This document shows positions 32,080-39,441 of a stretch of DNA of 50,424 bases, piece by piece (within the stretch, counting starts at the first letter, position 1; the number at the start of each line of letters is the position of its first letter). The stretch covers positions 1-50,424 of the forward strand of contig CAYRPN010000031.1 in NCBI GenBank assembly GCA_964426135.1. The letters run 5' to 3'. This stretch comes from CAYRPN01 sp964426135 (GTDB lineage: Bacteria > Planctomycetota > Phycisphaerae > Phycisphaerales > Phycisphaeraceae). The position numbers were made by a program, and so were the translations under genes. The notes below the pieces were generated by a model that saw nothing but the letters and a program-made list of their open reading frames with translations, was not told where the DNA came from and searched no databases.

Positions 32080-33354
32080 TCAGGCTGCACGACGGCGACG
32101 CAGCAGCGCCACGCCGCCCAGAGCGAGCAGCGAGAGCGACGCGGGCTCGGGCACCGCGGCGGCGATCACGCTCACGCGCACGTTGTCGAATGCGCTGCGG
32201 GTAGCGCTCGTCGTGCCGTTGTCGCTAAGCGCCAGACGCAGCATCTTGCCTGCGTCCGCGGCGGTGGCGGTGTACGAGAAGGTGGCGTCCAGCGACGCCC
32301 CGGCACCGGGGTTGAAGTTCGCCTGCGTGATAAACGCGGCCTCCAGCGCGGCGCCCAGCGGATCGGTGATGAAGCTGGCGCGGTAGCTGTTGTTGCCGGT
32401 GGAGCTGCTCACCACGCCGTCGAACTTGTAGGTTTCGCCGGGGATCATGGTGCCCAGGTCCTGGAAGAGCACGCCGCCGCGGTCGCCTTCGACGCCGTAG
32501 ATCGTCGTGCCGTCCGCCGCCGCCGGGTAGCCGAAGCCGCCCGATCCGATGCGGACATAGGGCAGGCCGCTGGGAGTAAAGCTCCAGCCGGTGGGAGTCT
32601 GGGTGTCGAAATTGTTGCCGGCACTGATCGGCGTGGGGAACTCGAAGCTGCCGTTGACCACCGGGTTCACGCCGGCGGAGAAGATCTGGAAACTCAGCTT
32701 GGATTCCGTGGCGCAGCAGCCGTTGGGCTGGGCGATGATATCGACGTTCTGGCCCACCGCGATGTTGGCGGCGACGGCGAAGCTGGCGCTCTGGCCGTTG
32801 GCGACGTTGGACTGGGTGTTGACCAGCACGCCGTTCACATAGGTGAGCAACGTGACCAGGCCGCCCGGCTCGCCGGTGCGGTCGAGCGTGCCGCGCAGCG
32901 TCACGAGACCGGCTTCACCGGCGCCGGCGGTCCAGCGAATGTCGTTGGTGCCCGTGCCGGCGTTGTTGGGGTGAAAGGAAATCTGGTTGGCGGCGGGCGT
33001 GGAGCCATCGTTGAAATGTTTGTCGATGCCCACGAGCGGAATGCGGAAGAAGCCCGCGTCGGTCGCGTCGCCGTAGCCGGGGAAGCCGGCATTGCCGCCG
33101 GTGCCGCCGGCGTAAAAGGTGAGCAGGGTCATCGCGCCTGGCGGAGTGAACACGCCCGGCGCGGTCTTGCCGTAGTTCCAGTGGCCAGTGCCGAAGGTGT
33201 CGGGCAGACCAAGCCCACCGCCAAACGCAGCCGTGGAATTGCCCACAGCAGTCGCTTGATAGTTGGCACGTAAATCCGCCAGCAGCGCAGCTCGGGCCTG
33301 GACGGACAGGCATCCGACAATGAACGCCACAATGAGGAAGCGAACGAAGGACAT
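32080..33354 (-). CDS. PEP-CTERM sorted secreted protein
   Basis: AAGGAG lies 8 nt before the ATG at 33354. The signal peptide is 'MSFVRFLIVAFIVGCLSV', cut after ARA. The body is Gly/Asn/Thr-rich beta structure with a carbohydrate-binding-like C-terminal half ('GTMIPGETYKFDGVVSSSTG', 'SAFDNVRVSVIAAAVPEP'). The C-terminus carries VPEPASL, a hydrophobic helix (LSLLALGGVALL) and an Arg cluster, the PEP-CTERM tail recognised by exosortase, which anchors or processes such proteins at the outer surface. Neither exosortase nor an exopolysaccharide locus lies in the window. Confidence 0.92.
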   Translation of the reverse strand: MSFVRFLIVAFIVGCLSVQARAALLADLRANYQATAVGNSTAAFGGGLGLPDTFGTGHWNYGKTAPGVFTPPGAMTLLTFYAGGTGGNAGFPGYGDATDAGFFRIPLVGIDKHFNDGSTPAANQISFHPNNAGTGTNDIRWTAGAGEAGLVTLRGTLDRTGEPGGLVTLLTYVNGVLVNTQSNVANGQSASFAVAANIAVGQNVDIIAQPNGCCATESKLSFQIFSAGVNPVVNGSFEFPTPISAGNNFDTQTPTGWSFTPSGLPYVRIGSGGFGYPAAADGTTIYGVEGDRGGVLFQDLGTMIPGETYKFDGVVSSSTGNNSYRASFITDPLGAALEAAFITQANFNPGAGASLDATFSYTATAADAGKMLRLALSDNGTTSATRSAFDNVRVSVIAAAVPEPASLSLLALGGVALLRRRRAA

Positions 33355-33435
33355 GGAAATCTCCTTAAGAATGGGTGCTGTGAGGGGAGCCCAGAACTGG
33401 TGCATCCATTCCTCGACTCACCTCGCCTTTAACAG

Positions 33436-33471
33436 CCTAGCGATTTTCCCCTCGCCGCCTAGACATTTTCC
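33436..33471 (-). promoter_or_regulatory. Two direct repeats GGAAAATNNCTAGG spaced 22 bp
   Basis: On the - strand, GGAAAATGTCTAGG and GGAAAATCGCTAGG lie 22 bp apart start to start, which is close to two helical turns, in the gap between two divergent PEP-CTERM genes. The site lies 82 nt upstream of the ATG at 33354. This could be an operator for a dimeric or paired regulator. The rest of 33472-33845 shows no other clear signal besides AGGAG at 33835-33840 for the next gene. Confidence 0.4.
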
Positions 33472-33845
33472 AACCGGAGCCTGCTGTGACGACTTTTCTC
33501 AGGCGCATGGCGAGAACCCGTAAGAACCGCCGAAGCGTTCCGAACGACCGGCGGCTCATGGAGATGCCCGGCCGCGGCCTCGGCGGGCATGGGCGGTCCG
33601 AACCCGCCTGACGCAGAACCTTATCCTATCCGGTAATCGCGGCGTCCACTATTCCGCAATGGCGCGGCTGGCGGCTTCATACCTATCGTGCGAAACCCAC
33701 CAGCCGACCGATCCGGGGTCTGACGAAATATCTTACCCAAATGGGGCTATTTCGCATTGCAATTGGATGAACACGGATTACCTTAAGGTTGTGGTTCCGT
33801 GGAGCGCGGTACAGTCCATTCACCTTTTTCGGAGCAGGAGCTCGC

Positions 33846-35156
33846 ATGAAACTCTTCAACCTTTCGTTCAAGTTCGCTCTGGCGTGCGCCGCGGTGTGCG
33901 CTACCAGCGCCCAGGCTCTGACCATCACCAGCGCTGGAAGCAATGTGGACCTCGGCAGCGGTTGGCGAACCGCGTCCGTCGCCAAGAACGACATCGACGG
34001 CAACAACGTTCTGGGCTCCGACGGCTACTTCATCGTCGGCAATAACCAGCGGACGAAGTTTCCGTTCTATCTCACCAACCTGACCGACGCAGGCATTTCG
34101 ACCTTCGGCGGCAACGGCGGCTACGCGAGCATCGACGACCCCAACACGACGCCCGGCGGCGCCCCGACCTTGATCGGCACCGGCACCAAGAACCCGTTCC
34201 CCGGCGTCAACGTGGAAGCGAAAGTGTTCTCCTTCGATGTGAAAGCCGGCGCGCCTTCGACCTTCCGCGTCGGCGTCCTGCTCGACAACACCGATGGCAC
34301 ACAATTCACCTCCAATGGTGTGCGCCTCGTGCAGACCGTCGGCGGGGCCGCCAACAGCGGCTTGATCAACACCAGCACCGTCAACCGCACTCCGGACTGG
34401 TTCTATTTCGATGTGACCGGCGCGGTGGCGGGCGACAGGATCGAAGTCCGATCCGCCGGCAGCTCCAGCGGATGCGCTTGCGTCGGCGGCCTGGCGTTCG
34501 ACAACATCGGCGGGCCGATCGTTCTCGATCCCACCAAGCTGTGGAGCGTGGATATCCAGGGCACCGGAACCCCCGCAACGATGTCCGGCATCGCTAACCT
34601 CTACGGCGAAGGCAACGTCTGGAACGCCTTCAACGTCGCCCATCATGCCGGCACCTCCGTCAACCCCTCGGCCAATCTCGTCAGCAGCAACGGCGCGGCC
34701 TCACCCGTCAACTTCGCCATCACCGGCACCGTCAGCGGCTTCAACAACGGCTCGCCCGACGCCCTCACCCGCGACTACCTCTTCATCAACGCCGGCGGCG
34801 CCAGCGCGAACATCACCTGGCAACTGACCGGGCTCGAAGCCAACGGCCTGTACGAAATGTTCGTCTACGGCGGCGCGATCGGCGGCCGCGATTTCAACAT
34901 GGCGATCGACCTCGACGGTGACGGATCCCTGCTCGATGAAGTCGCCCGGAACGTCGGCACGGCGGGCACCCTGTTCGAACTCATCCGCGCCGATGGCGCC
35001 GGCAGAATCATCGGTAACGCCCTCAACAACGCCCGCGAAGGCAATTGGGCCGGCTTCCAATTGCGCCAGCTCGTGGCCCCCGTCCCCGAACCCGCCTCGC
35101 TGAGCCTGCTCGTCATCGGCGGTGCGGCCCTGCTGCGGCGCCGCCGCGCAGCCTGA
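33846..35156 (+). CDS. PEP-CTERM sorted secreted protein
   Basis: I start at the ATG at 33846 with an AGGAG upstream; the frame is open from 33789 but the protein character starts here. The signal peptide is 'MKLFNLSFKFALACAAVCAT', cut after SAQA. The beta-rich body has two halves ('DLGSGWRTASVAKNDIDGNN' and 'LWSVDIQGTGTPATMSGIAN'), Gly/Asn-rich as usual for these proteins. A 'SSGCACVGG' Cys pair lies between them. The C-terminus is VPEPASL plus a hydrophobic helix plus RRRRAA. It is divergently arranged with the PEP-CTERM gene at 32080-33354 and followed by a strong terminator. Confidence 0.92.
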   Translation: MKLFNLSFKFALACAAVCATSAQALTITSAGSNVDLGSGWRTASVAKNDIDGNNVLGSDGYFIVGNNQRTKFPFYLTNLTDAGISTFGGNGGYASIDDPNTTPGGAPTLIGTGTKNPFPGVNVEAKVFSFDVKAGAPSTFRVGVLLDNTDGTQFTSNGVRLVQTVGGAANSGLINTSTVNRTPDWFYFDVTGAVAGDRIEVRSAGSSSGCACVGGLAFDNIGGPIVLDPTKLWSVDIQGTGTPATMSGIANLYGEGNVWNAFNVAHHAGTSVNPSANLVSSNGAASPVNFAITGTVSGFNNGSPDALTRDYLFINAGGASANITWQLTGLEANGLYEMFVYGGAIGGRDFNMAIDLDGDGSLLDEVARNVGTAGTLFELIRADGAGRIIGNALNNAREGNWAGFQLRQLVAPVPEPASLSLLVIGGAALLRRRRAA

Positions 35157-35179
35157 TGCATAGACTGTCATCAACACTC

Positions 35180-35237
35180 GCGGAACGGGAAGGATCGCTC
35201 GGCTCACGCAGCCGATCCTTCCCGTTCCGCTTTTTTT
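35180..35237 (+). terminator. Rho-independent terminator
   Basis: GCGGAACGGGAAGGATCG (35180-35197) pairs perfectly with 35213-35230 over 18 bp with a loop of about 15 nt, followed by seven T. It is one of the strongest in the window, ending the PEP-CTERM gene. The next start codon lies only 14 nt after the T-run. Confidence 0.9.
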
Positions 35238-35250
35238 ATCGAGCAAACCC

Positions 35251-36045
35251 GTGAACACCACCCGACATCATCCGGATCGGCGCATTGAGCCAGGCCCGCG
35301 ATGCGGCGTCACGCCATCTCGCGTGGCCGCCGCGTTCACCTTGCCCGAAATGCTCGCGGTGGTCGCGATCATCGTCATCATTATTTCCATCCTGCTGCCC
35401 TCGCTTTCCAAGGCGAAGGTCGCGGTGCATCGCGCCACCTGCGCCAGCAATCTGCACCAGATGGGCATCGCCAACCGGGCGTACACGATCGATTATTCCC
35501 GGGTGTTTCCGCCGCACCGCGACCTTGCCCTCAACACCGGCAAGGACTGGCACAACCTCCTGCAAAAATACGGCAACAGCGCCGAGCTTTCCCGCTGCCC
35601 CGCCATCAGCGGCCAGCAGACCGACTTCGGCGTCAAGTGGAACTGGAAGTACGACGCCCACTACATCGGCTACGGGTACAACGGGTTTTTCCTGGGCCTC
35701 TATTCGCACCCCAACGGATACTTCGGCCACTACCTCACCGGACGCATCAACCGCTGGGCCAAGACCACCGACGCCAACTCGCCGTCGCAGCTCATCGTCT
35801 TCGCGGACTCGCACCCCAAGAGCAGCGGCGGCGTGGACTACGGCGTGTCCCTGACGCTCTGGTGGCCCAGCATCAACGGCGCGACCGAAGGCATCAACGG
35901 CCGCAGACACGAAGGCGCGGGCGTCGTCTCCTTCGGCGATGGTCACAGCGAAGTCGTCATCGACGTGGAGAAGAAAATGCAGCCGCCGTTCGACGGCAGC
36001 AGCATCAATATCGAGTACTGGGATCCGAAACAGCGGAAGAGCTGA
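35251..36045 (+). CDS. DUF1559-like prepilin-type secreted protein
   Basis: The frame begins at a GTG at 35251, 14 nt after the terminator; no ribosome binding site is seen. The prepilin cleavage region is 'RVAAAFTLPEMLAVVAIIVI', so cleavage would be before Phe. The next part, 'SKAKVAVHRATCASNLHQMG', is typical for the DUF1559 type. The end 'RRHEGAGVVSFGDGHSEVV' fits the H-x9-DG pattern. A GTG at about 35324 ('VAAAFTLPEM') would give a shorter leader. The protein has 264 aa from the first GTG. How it is transcribed past the terminator is not clear; an unseen promoter within the hairpin or readthrough are options. Confidence 0.88.
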   Translation: MNTTRHHPDRRIEPGPRCGVTPSRVAAAFTLPEMLAVVAIIVIIISILLPSLSKAKVAVHRATCASNLHQMGIANRAYTIDYSRVFPPHRDLALNTGKDWHNLLQKYGNSAELSRCPAISGQQTDFGVKWNWKYDAHYIGYGYNGFFLGLYSHPNGYFGHYLTGRINRWAKTTDANSPSQLIVFADSHPKSSGGVDYGVSLTLWWPSINGATEGINGRRHEGAGVVSFGDGHSEVVIDVEKKMQPPFDGSSINIEYWDPKQRKS

Positions 36046-36135
36046 GGGCAGGAGACAGGAGACAGCAGACAGTAGATAGTTCCGCGGCGGCGTTTGCCGT
36101 TTAGCGGAAACGCCGAAGGCGTCTGGACGGCACAC
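36046..36135. repeat. Purine microrepeat plus single TTTAGC arm
   Basis: GGCAGGAGACAGGAGACAGC plus AGACAGTAGATAG (36049-36080) belongs to the GACAGGAGACAGG word family. GTTTAGCGGAAACGCCGAAGG plus CGTC (about 36099-36123) is a lone arm of the TTTAGC family with a core ACGCC-GAA-GGCGT. No gene lies here. Confidence 0.65.
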
Positions 36136-36161
36136 CCTGTTCGCACGATGATGGACCAATC

Positions 36162-37115
36162 ATGATCCGAACCACCCTCTTGCGTTTCATCACTCTCTTC
36201 ATTGTCATGGCGATTGCGCCCCGGGCCCAAGCCGGCAAGCAATCCTCGCCCGACGGCATCACGCACAGCTTCCTCGTCACCGGCGGGGAGACCTATATCG
36301 TCGGCGAAGATGACAAAATCACCTGGAGCTACCCCGGCGGCACCCGCGATGGCTGGGTGTTGCCCGACGGCGGCAAGGTGCTTGCCGTCAATCGCAGCAA
36401 GAATTTCCCCGGCGGCGGTGTCGTGGAAATCGACAAGGACGGCAAGACCCTCTTCGAATACAAGTGCACCCAGCAGGAACTGCACAGCGTCGAACCAATC
36501 GACAACGGACGCTACGTCATCGTCGAGGGCGGCCCGAAGCCGCGCCTGATCGAGATCGACCGCGCGGGAAAAATCCACGTGGACTTCCCGCTCGCCTGCC
36601 AGGTGCCCAACGTCCACATGCAGACCCGCATGGCCCGCAAACTTGCCGACGGCACGTACCTGGCGCCGCACCTGCTCGACTTCGCCGTCAAGCAGTACGA
36701 CGCGACCGGCAAGGTCATCAGCACGATCGACACCGCTGTCGAAGGGGACAAGGACCGCAAGATTCACACCTGGCCCTTCACCGCGATCCGCCTGGACAAC
36801 GGCCACACCGTCATCGGCTGCACCCACGGCAACCGCGTCATCGAAACCGACAAGGACGGCAAAATCGTCTGGCAAGTCAGCAACGACGACCTGCCCAACG
36901 CTCCGATCAAGGACGCCTGTGGTGTGCAGCGGTTGCCCAACGGCAACACCGTCATCGTCGCCTACGCCGCGGGCAAGAACCAGATCAAGATTTTCGAGGT
37001 CAACAAGGAGAAGAAAATCGTCTGGAGCTACTCCGACGACAAGGGCCACGGCATCCATCATTTCCAGATTCTGACGACCAACGGCAAGGCGATCGAGGGG
37101 AAGGCGAAGAAGTAA
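36162..37115 (+). CDS. Secreted beta-propeller (PQQ-like/arylsulfotransferase-like) protein
   Basis: The signal peptide is 'MIRTTLLRFITLFIVMAIAP', cut after AQA. Repeated 'G-x-x-x-W-x-Y/x-D-x-D-G-K' units mark propeller blades: 'EDDKITWSYPGGTRDGW', 'VVEIDKDGKTLFEYKC', 'VIETDKDGKIVWQVSND', 'IFEVNKEKKIVWSYSDD'. These look like PQQ-enzyme-repeat or arylsulfotransferase-like propellers, but no catalytic His pair could be picked out. The protein has 317 aa. Its neighbours are PEP-CTERM and prepilin genes, so it may belong to the same surface-related set. The reaction is unknown. Confidence 0.83.
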   Translation: MIRTTLLRFITLFIVMAIAPRAQAGKQSSPDGITHSFLVTGGETYIVGEDDKITWSYPGGTRDGWVLPDGGKVLAVNRSKNFPGGGVVEIDKDGKTLFEYKCTQQELHSVEPIDNGRYVIVEGGPKPRLIEIDRAGKIHVDFPLACQVPNVHMQTRMARKLADGTYLAPHLLDFAVKQYDATGKVISTIDTAVEGDKDRKIHTWPFTAIRLDNGHTVIGCTHGNRVIETDKDGKIVWQVSNDDLPNAPIKDACGVQRLPNGNTVIVAYAAGKNQIKIFEVNKEKKIVWSYSDDKGHGIHHFQILTTNGKAIEGKAKK

Positions 37116-37177
37116 TCCCGCCGCGGAAGAGTTTGCGGTTCTATCTCGGTTCGCAGGGATCGCTTGTCCGCGTCCAT

Positions 37178-37203
37178 TTGAACTGTATACTTGAACTGTA
37201 CAC
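37178..37203 (+). promoter_or_regulatory. Tandem operator-like 13-mers upstream of the TA pair
   Basis: TTGAACTGTATAC and TTGAACTGTACAC lie head to tail without a gap, 16 nt before the antitoxin ATG. The words contain TATACT and GTATAC, which could also serve as a -10 box. Toxin-antitoxin pairs are normally autoregulated by the antitoxin binding such sites. Confidence 0.6.
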
Positions 37204-37218
37204 TCTGGAGCCGCTGTC

Positions 37219-37482
37219 ATGGAAGCCTCTTTCGTCGACCTTCGCAAGCGTTCCCGCGAGATCATCCGCGCGCTGGATCGAAATGAATCGGTGACCATCA
37301 CCTATCGGGGGAAGCCTCGGGCGATCATGCAGCCGATCGCCCCTGACGGAACGAAGAGGAGCACGAAGAAGCCTCGGACGGAGGACCAGCCCGCGTTCGG
37401 GATGTGGGCCGATCGCAAAGACATGAAGGACGTGGCGGCCTATGTGCGCCATCTGCGGAAGGGCCGGTTCGATGGTCTTTGA
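37219..37482 (+). CDS. Phd/YefM-type antitoxin
   Basis: The protein has 87 aa. 'MEASFVDLRKRSREIIRALD' and 'NESVTITYRGKPRAIMQPI' match the Phd/YefM N-terminal fold that binds DNA and the toxin. The C-terminal tail 'FGMWADRKDMKDVAAYVRHL' would wrap the toxin active site. The last 11 nt overlap the toxin gene, a normal layout. The tandem 13-mers upstream are a likely operator. Partner toxin: the PIN gene at 37472-37849. Confidence 0.92.
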   Translation: MEASFVDLRKRSREIIRALDRNESVTITYRGKPRAIMQPIAPDGTKRSTKKPRTEDQPAFGMWADRKDMKDVAAYVRHLRKGRFDGL

Positions 37483-37849
37483 TTCCGACGTGCTGATCTG
37501 GGTCTTTCGCAGGAATCTGCGTGCGGCCAAGGCCGTCGATCGCGCTGACTTGCGGTCGATCTCCATCGTTTCTTACATGGAGTTGCTGCAGGGCGCTCGC
37601 GACAAAGGCGACGCCCGTGAAATCAAGCGTTATTTCGCGACGATGCAGTTCCGCATGCTGCCCTTGACGGAAAGCATCGGCCATCGTGCGGCAACTTACA
37701 TCGAGCAGTACGCCTTGTCGTTCGCGATGCGGATGCCTGACGCCTTGATCGCGGCGTCCGCCGTGGAGAACCGCGAGCCACTGCTGACTGGCAATCAGAA
37801 ACACTTTCGAGTGGTGCGGGGGTTGCAGGTGGTCCGATTCAAGCCCTGA
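37472..37849 (+). CDS. PIN domain toxin, VapC-like
   Basis: The frame is open from 37442; I start at the ATG at 37472 ('MVFDSDVLIWVFR'), overlapping the antitoxin by 11 nt. PIN-domain acidic residues: Asp4/Asp6 in 'DSDVLIW', a Glu in 'VSYMELLQGA', Asp in 'MRMPDALIAASAVENREPLLT'. The 125-aa length is usual. As a ribonuclease it would cut RNA, often tRNA or rRNA, unless bound by the antitoxin. The catalytic residues appear complete, so the toxin is probably active. Confidence 0.92.
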   Translation: MVFDSDVLIWVFRRNLRAAKAVDRADLRSISIVSYMELLQGARDKGDAREIKRYFATMQFRMLPLTESIGHRAATYIEQYALSFAMRMPDALIAASAVENREPLLTGNQKHFRVVRGLQVVRFKP

Positions 37850-37898
37850 TCGAACCCGTTTGTGGTGCCGATCACATGATCCGGGGAAACGATCAGCC

Positions 37899-38762
37899 TC
37901 ATTTCGCCCCCACCTGCTCCGGAAAATCCTTCTCGTAGCGCTTCACCAGTTTCTCCGCGTCATTGGGCACGAGATAAATCTTGCCGCGGATTTCTTTCGT
38001 CTCACCCGCCTTCAGCCCGCCCAGCCGAAAGTCAGAGTGCAGGCAGACGATCACGCCCTGGAACAGTTCCTGATATGGCTCGAACGCGGTGGCGAAGATC
38101 ATTTTCTCATCCTTGCTGAAGCAGCCGATCAGACCGTTGCTCGGCACGATGTCGCTCAGCGGGCGCGGATTCACATCCGTGCGCGGCACGTGCTTGGGGC
38201 AGTAAACCTGCCCAGGGACGTACCGCGCCTTCGTCGCCCAGGGCTGCGTGGGCAGCCGGGTGAGTTTGCCATCGACGAAGATGAAGGCTTTGCTGAGGTA
38301 CTCCTCGCTGCTGCCCTTGCTGGGCACGCCGACGAACTTGTCCACGCGGATGCAAGGCTGGGCCCAGTGCGCTTCGCTCGCTTTGTCCGTGGGATTGTGG
38401 GCCTTGAGGCGGAAGTCGATCTCGTCGTCCTTCGCGGTGATGGTGTGCTCGACGATCACGCCATCTTTCAGCGTGTCCTTGAGCCTGATCGTTTTCTTGT
38501 CCTCGCTCGCTTCGATCTTTTCCGTGGTGTGGCCGACGACGGTGTGCTTGACCCAGTCGGCGTCGGTCGATCCCGCCCGGCAATACGCTTCGAGATAGTT
38601 GATCCAGATATCGCCCGGCAGATGCGGGCCGCGAATCGTCAGGATGTTCTTCTCCCAGGTGATGGTGAGCGTGGGCTTGTCCGGTTTTTCGTCGCCGAGG
38701 CAAGCCGCGCGAAAACCGAGCAGGGCAATGATTGCAACGAAGATTCGAACCTGATGACGCAT
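37899..38762 (-). CDS. Secreted hypothetical protein
   Basis: I do not recognise a family. The signal peptide is 'MRHQVRIFVAIIALLGFRAA', cut before GDEKP. The mature part looks like an all-beta sugar-binding or mutarotase-like fold ('NPTDKASEAHWAQPCIRVDKF', 'TKEIRGKIYLVPNDAEKLV'). It has 'VIVEHTITAKDDEIDFRLKA' near the middle and three cysteines. The 287-aa length and high-GC codon use match the neighbours. I recall similar proteins from planctomycetes as conserved hypotheticals only. Confidence 0.72.
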   Translation of the reverse strand: MRHQVRIFVAIIALLGFRAACLGDEKPDKPTLTITWEKNILTIRGPHLPGDIWINYLEAYCRAGSTDADWVKHTVVGHTTEKIEASEDKKTIRLKDTLKDGVIVEHTITAKDDEIDFRLKAHNPTDKASEAHWAQPCIRVDKFVGVPSKGSSEEYLSKAFIFVDGKLTRLPTQPWATKARYVPGQVYCPKHVPRTDVNPRPLSDIVPSNGLIGCFSKDEKMIFATAFEPYQELFQGVIVCLHSDFRLGGLKAGETKEIRGKIYLVPNDAEKLVKRYEKDFPEQVGAK

Positions 38763-38828
38763 GAGAGCCTCCGTGGCCGGGCGGTGGACACAATGTCGCC
38801 GCCGAAGTGGAAAGCAGCAACCGAGAAA

Positions 38829-39158
38829 TCAGGCAACGGGCGCGGCCAATTGCGCGTTCACGACGCGCCAGAACGCCGCCACCGCCGCAGGCTTGTGATC
38901 GAAAAAATCTTCGAAGAACCCTGTGCGGTTGAGCACCGGAGGGTAGGCGTACATCTCCCCGTCGTCGCCGCGCTCGTGGATCCAGTCGCTCGGCTCGGTG
39001 GGATCGATGACGTTGAAAAGTCGCCGGGGATAGAGGAACGGCTTGCCCGCGTCATTCAGAATGCGGAAATCGCCCGCCTCAATCCCGATCACCAGGTAAT
39101 GCTGGCCGGGAGAAAGGTCCGGGTAGCGGGATTGGCGGCGACGGAGTTTGACGGTCAT
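38829..39158 (-). CDS. Small protein of an overlapping gene pair (immunity/regulator candidate)
   Basis: The protein has 109 aa, 'MTVKLRRRQSRYPDLSPGQH' then 'YLVIGIEAGDFRILNDAGKP', 'FLYPRRLFNVIDPTEPSDWI' and 'FFEDFFDHKPAAVAAFWRVV'. It starts on the ATG of an ATGA overlap with the stop codon of the upstream gene, so the two are translationally coupled. It has no signal peptide. Its acidic middle and its pairing with a small basic protein fit an immunity protein or antitoxin, which is an inference. I recall similar proteins in other bacteria without a known role. Confidence 0.72.
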   Translation of the reverse strand: MTVKLRRRQSRYPDLSPGQHYLVIGIEAGDFRILNDAGKPFLYPRRLFNVIDPTEPSDWIHERGDDGEMYAYPPVLNRTGFFEDFFDHKPAAVAAFWRVVNAQLAAPVA

Positions 39159-39379
39159 GGTGAATCGACGCGCTTCTGCTTGACTTCGAATCGGCCAACG
39201 CCGGCGTGCTCGTACCAGTGATACTCGTAGTGTATCCCCTGGATGATGACAACGGGACTGCTCTTCTTCACCCATCCGGCGACCCGCCCGCCGTACTGTC
39301 GGACGAGTCGGCTGACGTCGCGAATGCGGCGCCCCTTGGCGATGACGCGAGACTGCGAAATCAGGAGGCGATCGAGCAT
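39155..39379 (-). CDS. Small basic protein, possible orphan toxin domain
   Basis: The protein has 74 aa from the ATG at 39379: 'MLDRLLISQSRVIAKGRRIR', 'DVSRLVRQYGGRVAGWVKKS' and 'YEYHWYEHAGVGRFEVK'. The 'QYGG-x-x-x-x-WVKKSS ... HWYE ... K' pattern recalls short RNase-type C-terminal modules of polymorphic or contact-dependent toxins, but without any delivery protein. The gene overlaps the next one by 4 nt (ATGA). It is divergent from the DUF58 gene, with 62 nt between the starts. The toxin reading is inference. Confidence 0.6.
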   Translation of the reverse strand: MLDRLLISQSRVIAKGRRIRDVSRLVRQYGGRVAGWVKKSSPVVIIQGIHYEYHWYEHAGVGRFEVKQKRVDSP

Positions 39380-39441
39380 GGCTGGCAACTCGCGGCTGCA
39401 GATTGTACCGACGCTCGCGCGCTTCCCATTACAATCCCCGT

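Noticed and set aside
32059..33273. + strand frame of 404 aa opposite the PEP-CTERM gene
   Set aside because: Antisense; the - strand has signal peptide, PEP-CTERM tail, ribosome binding site and terminator.
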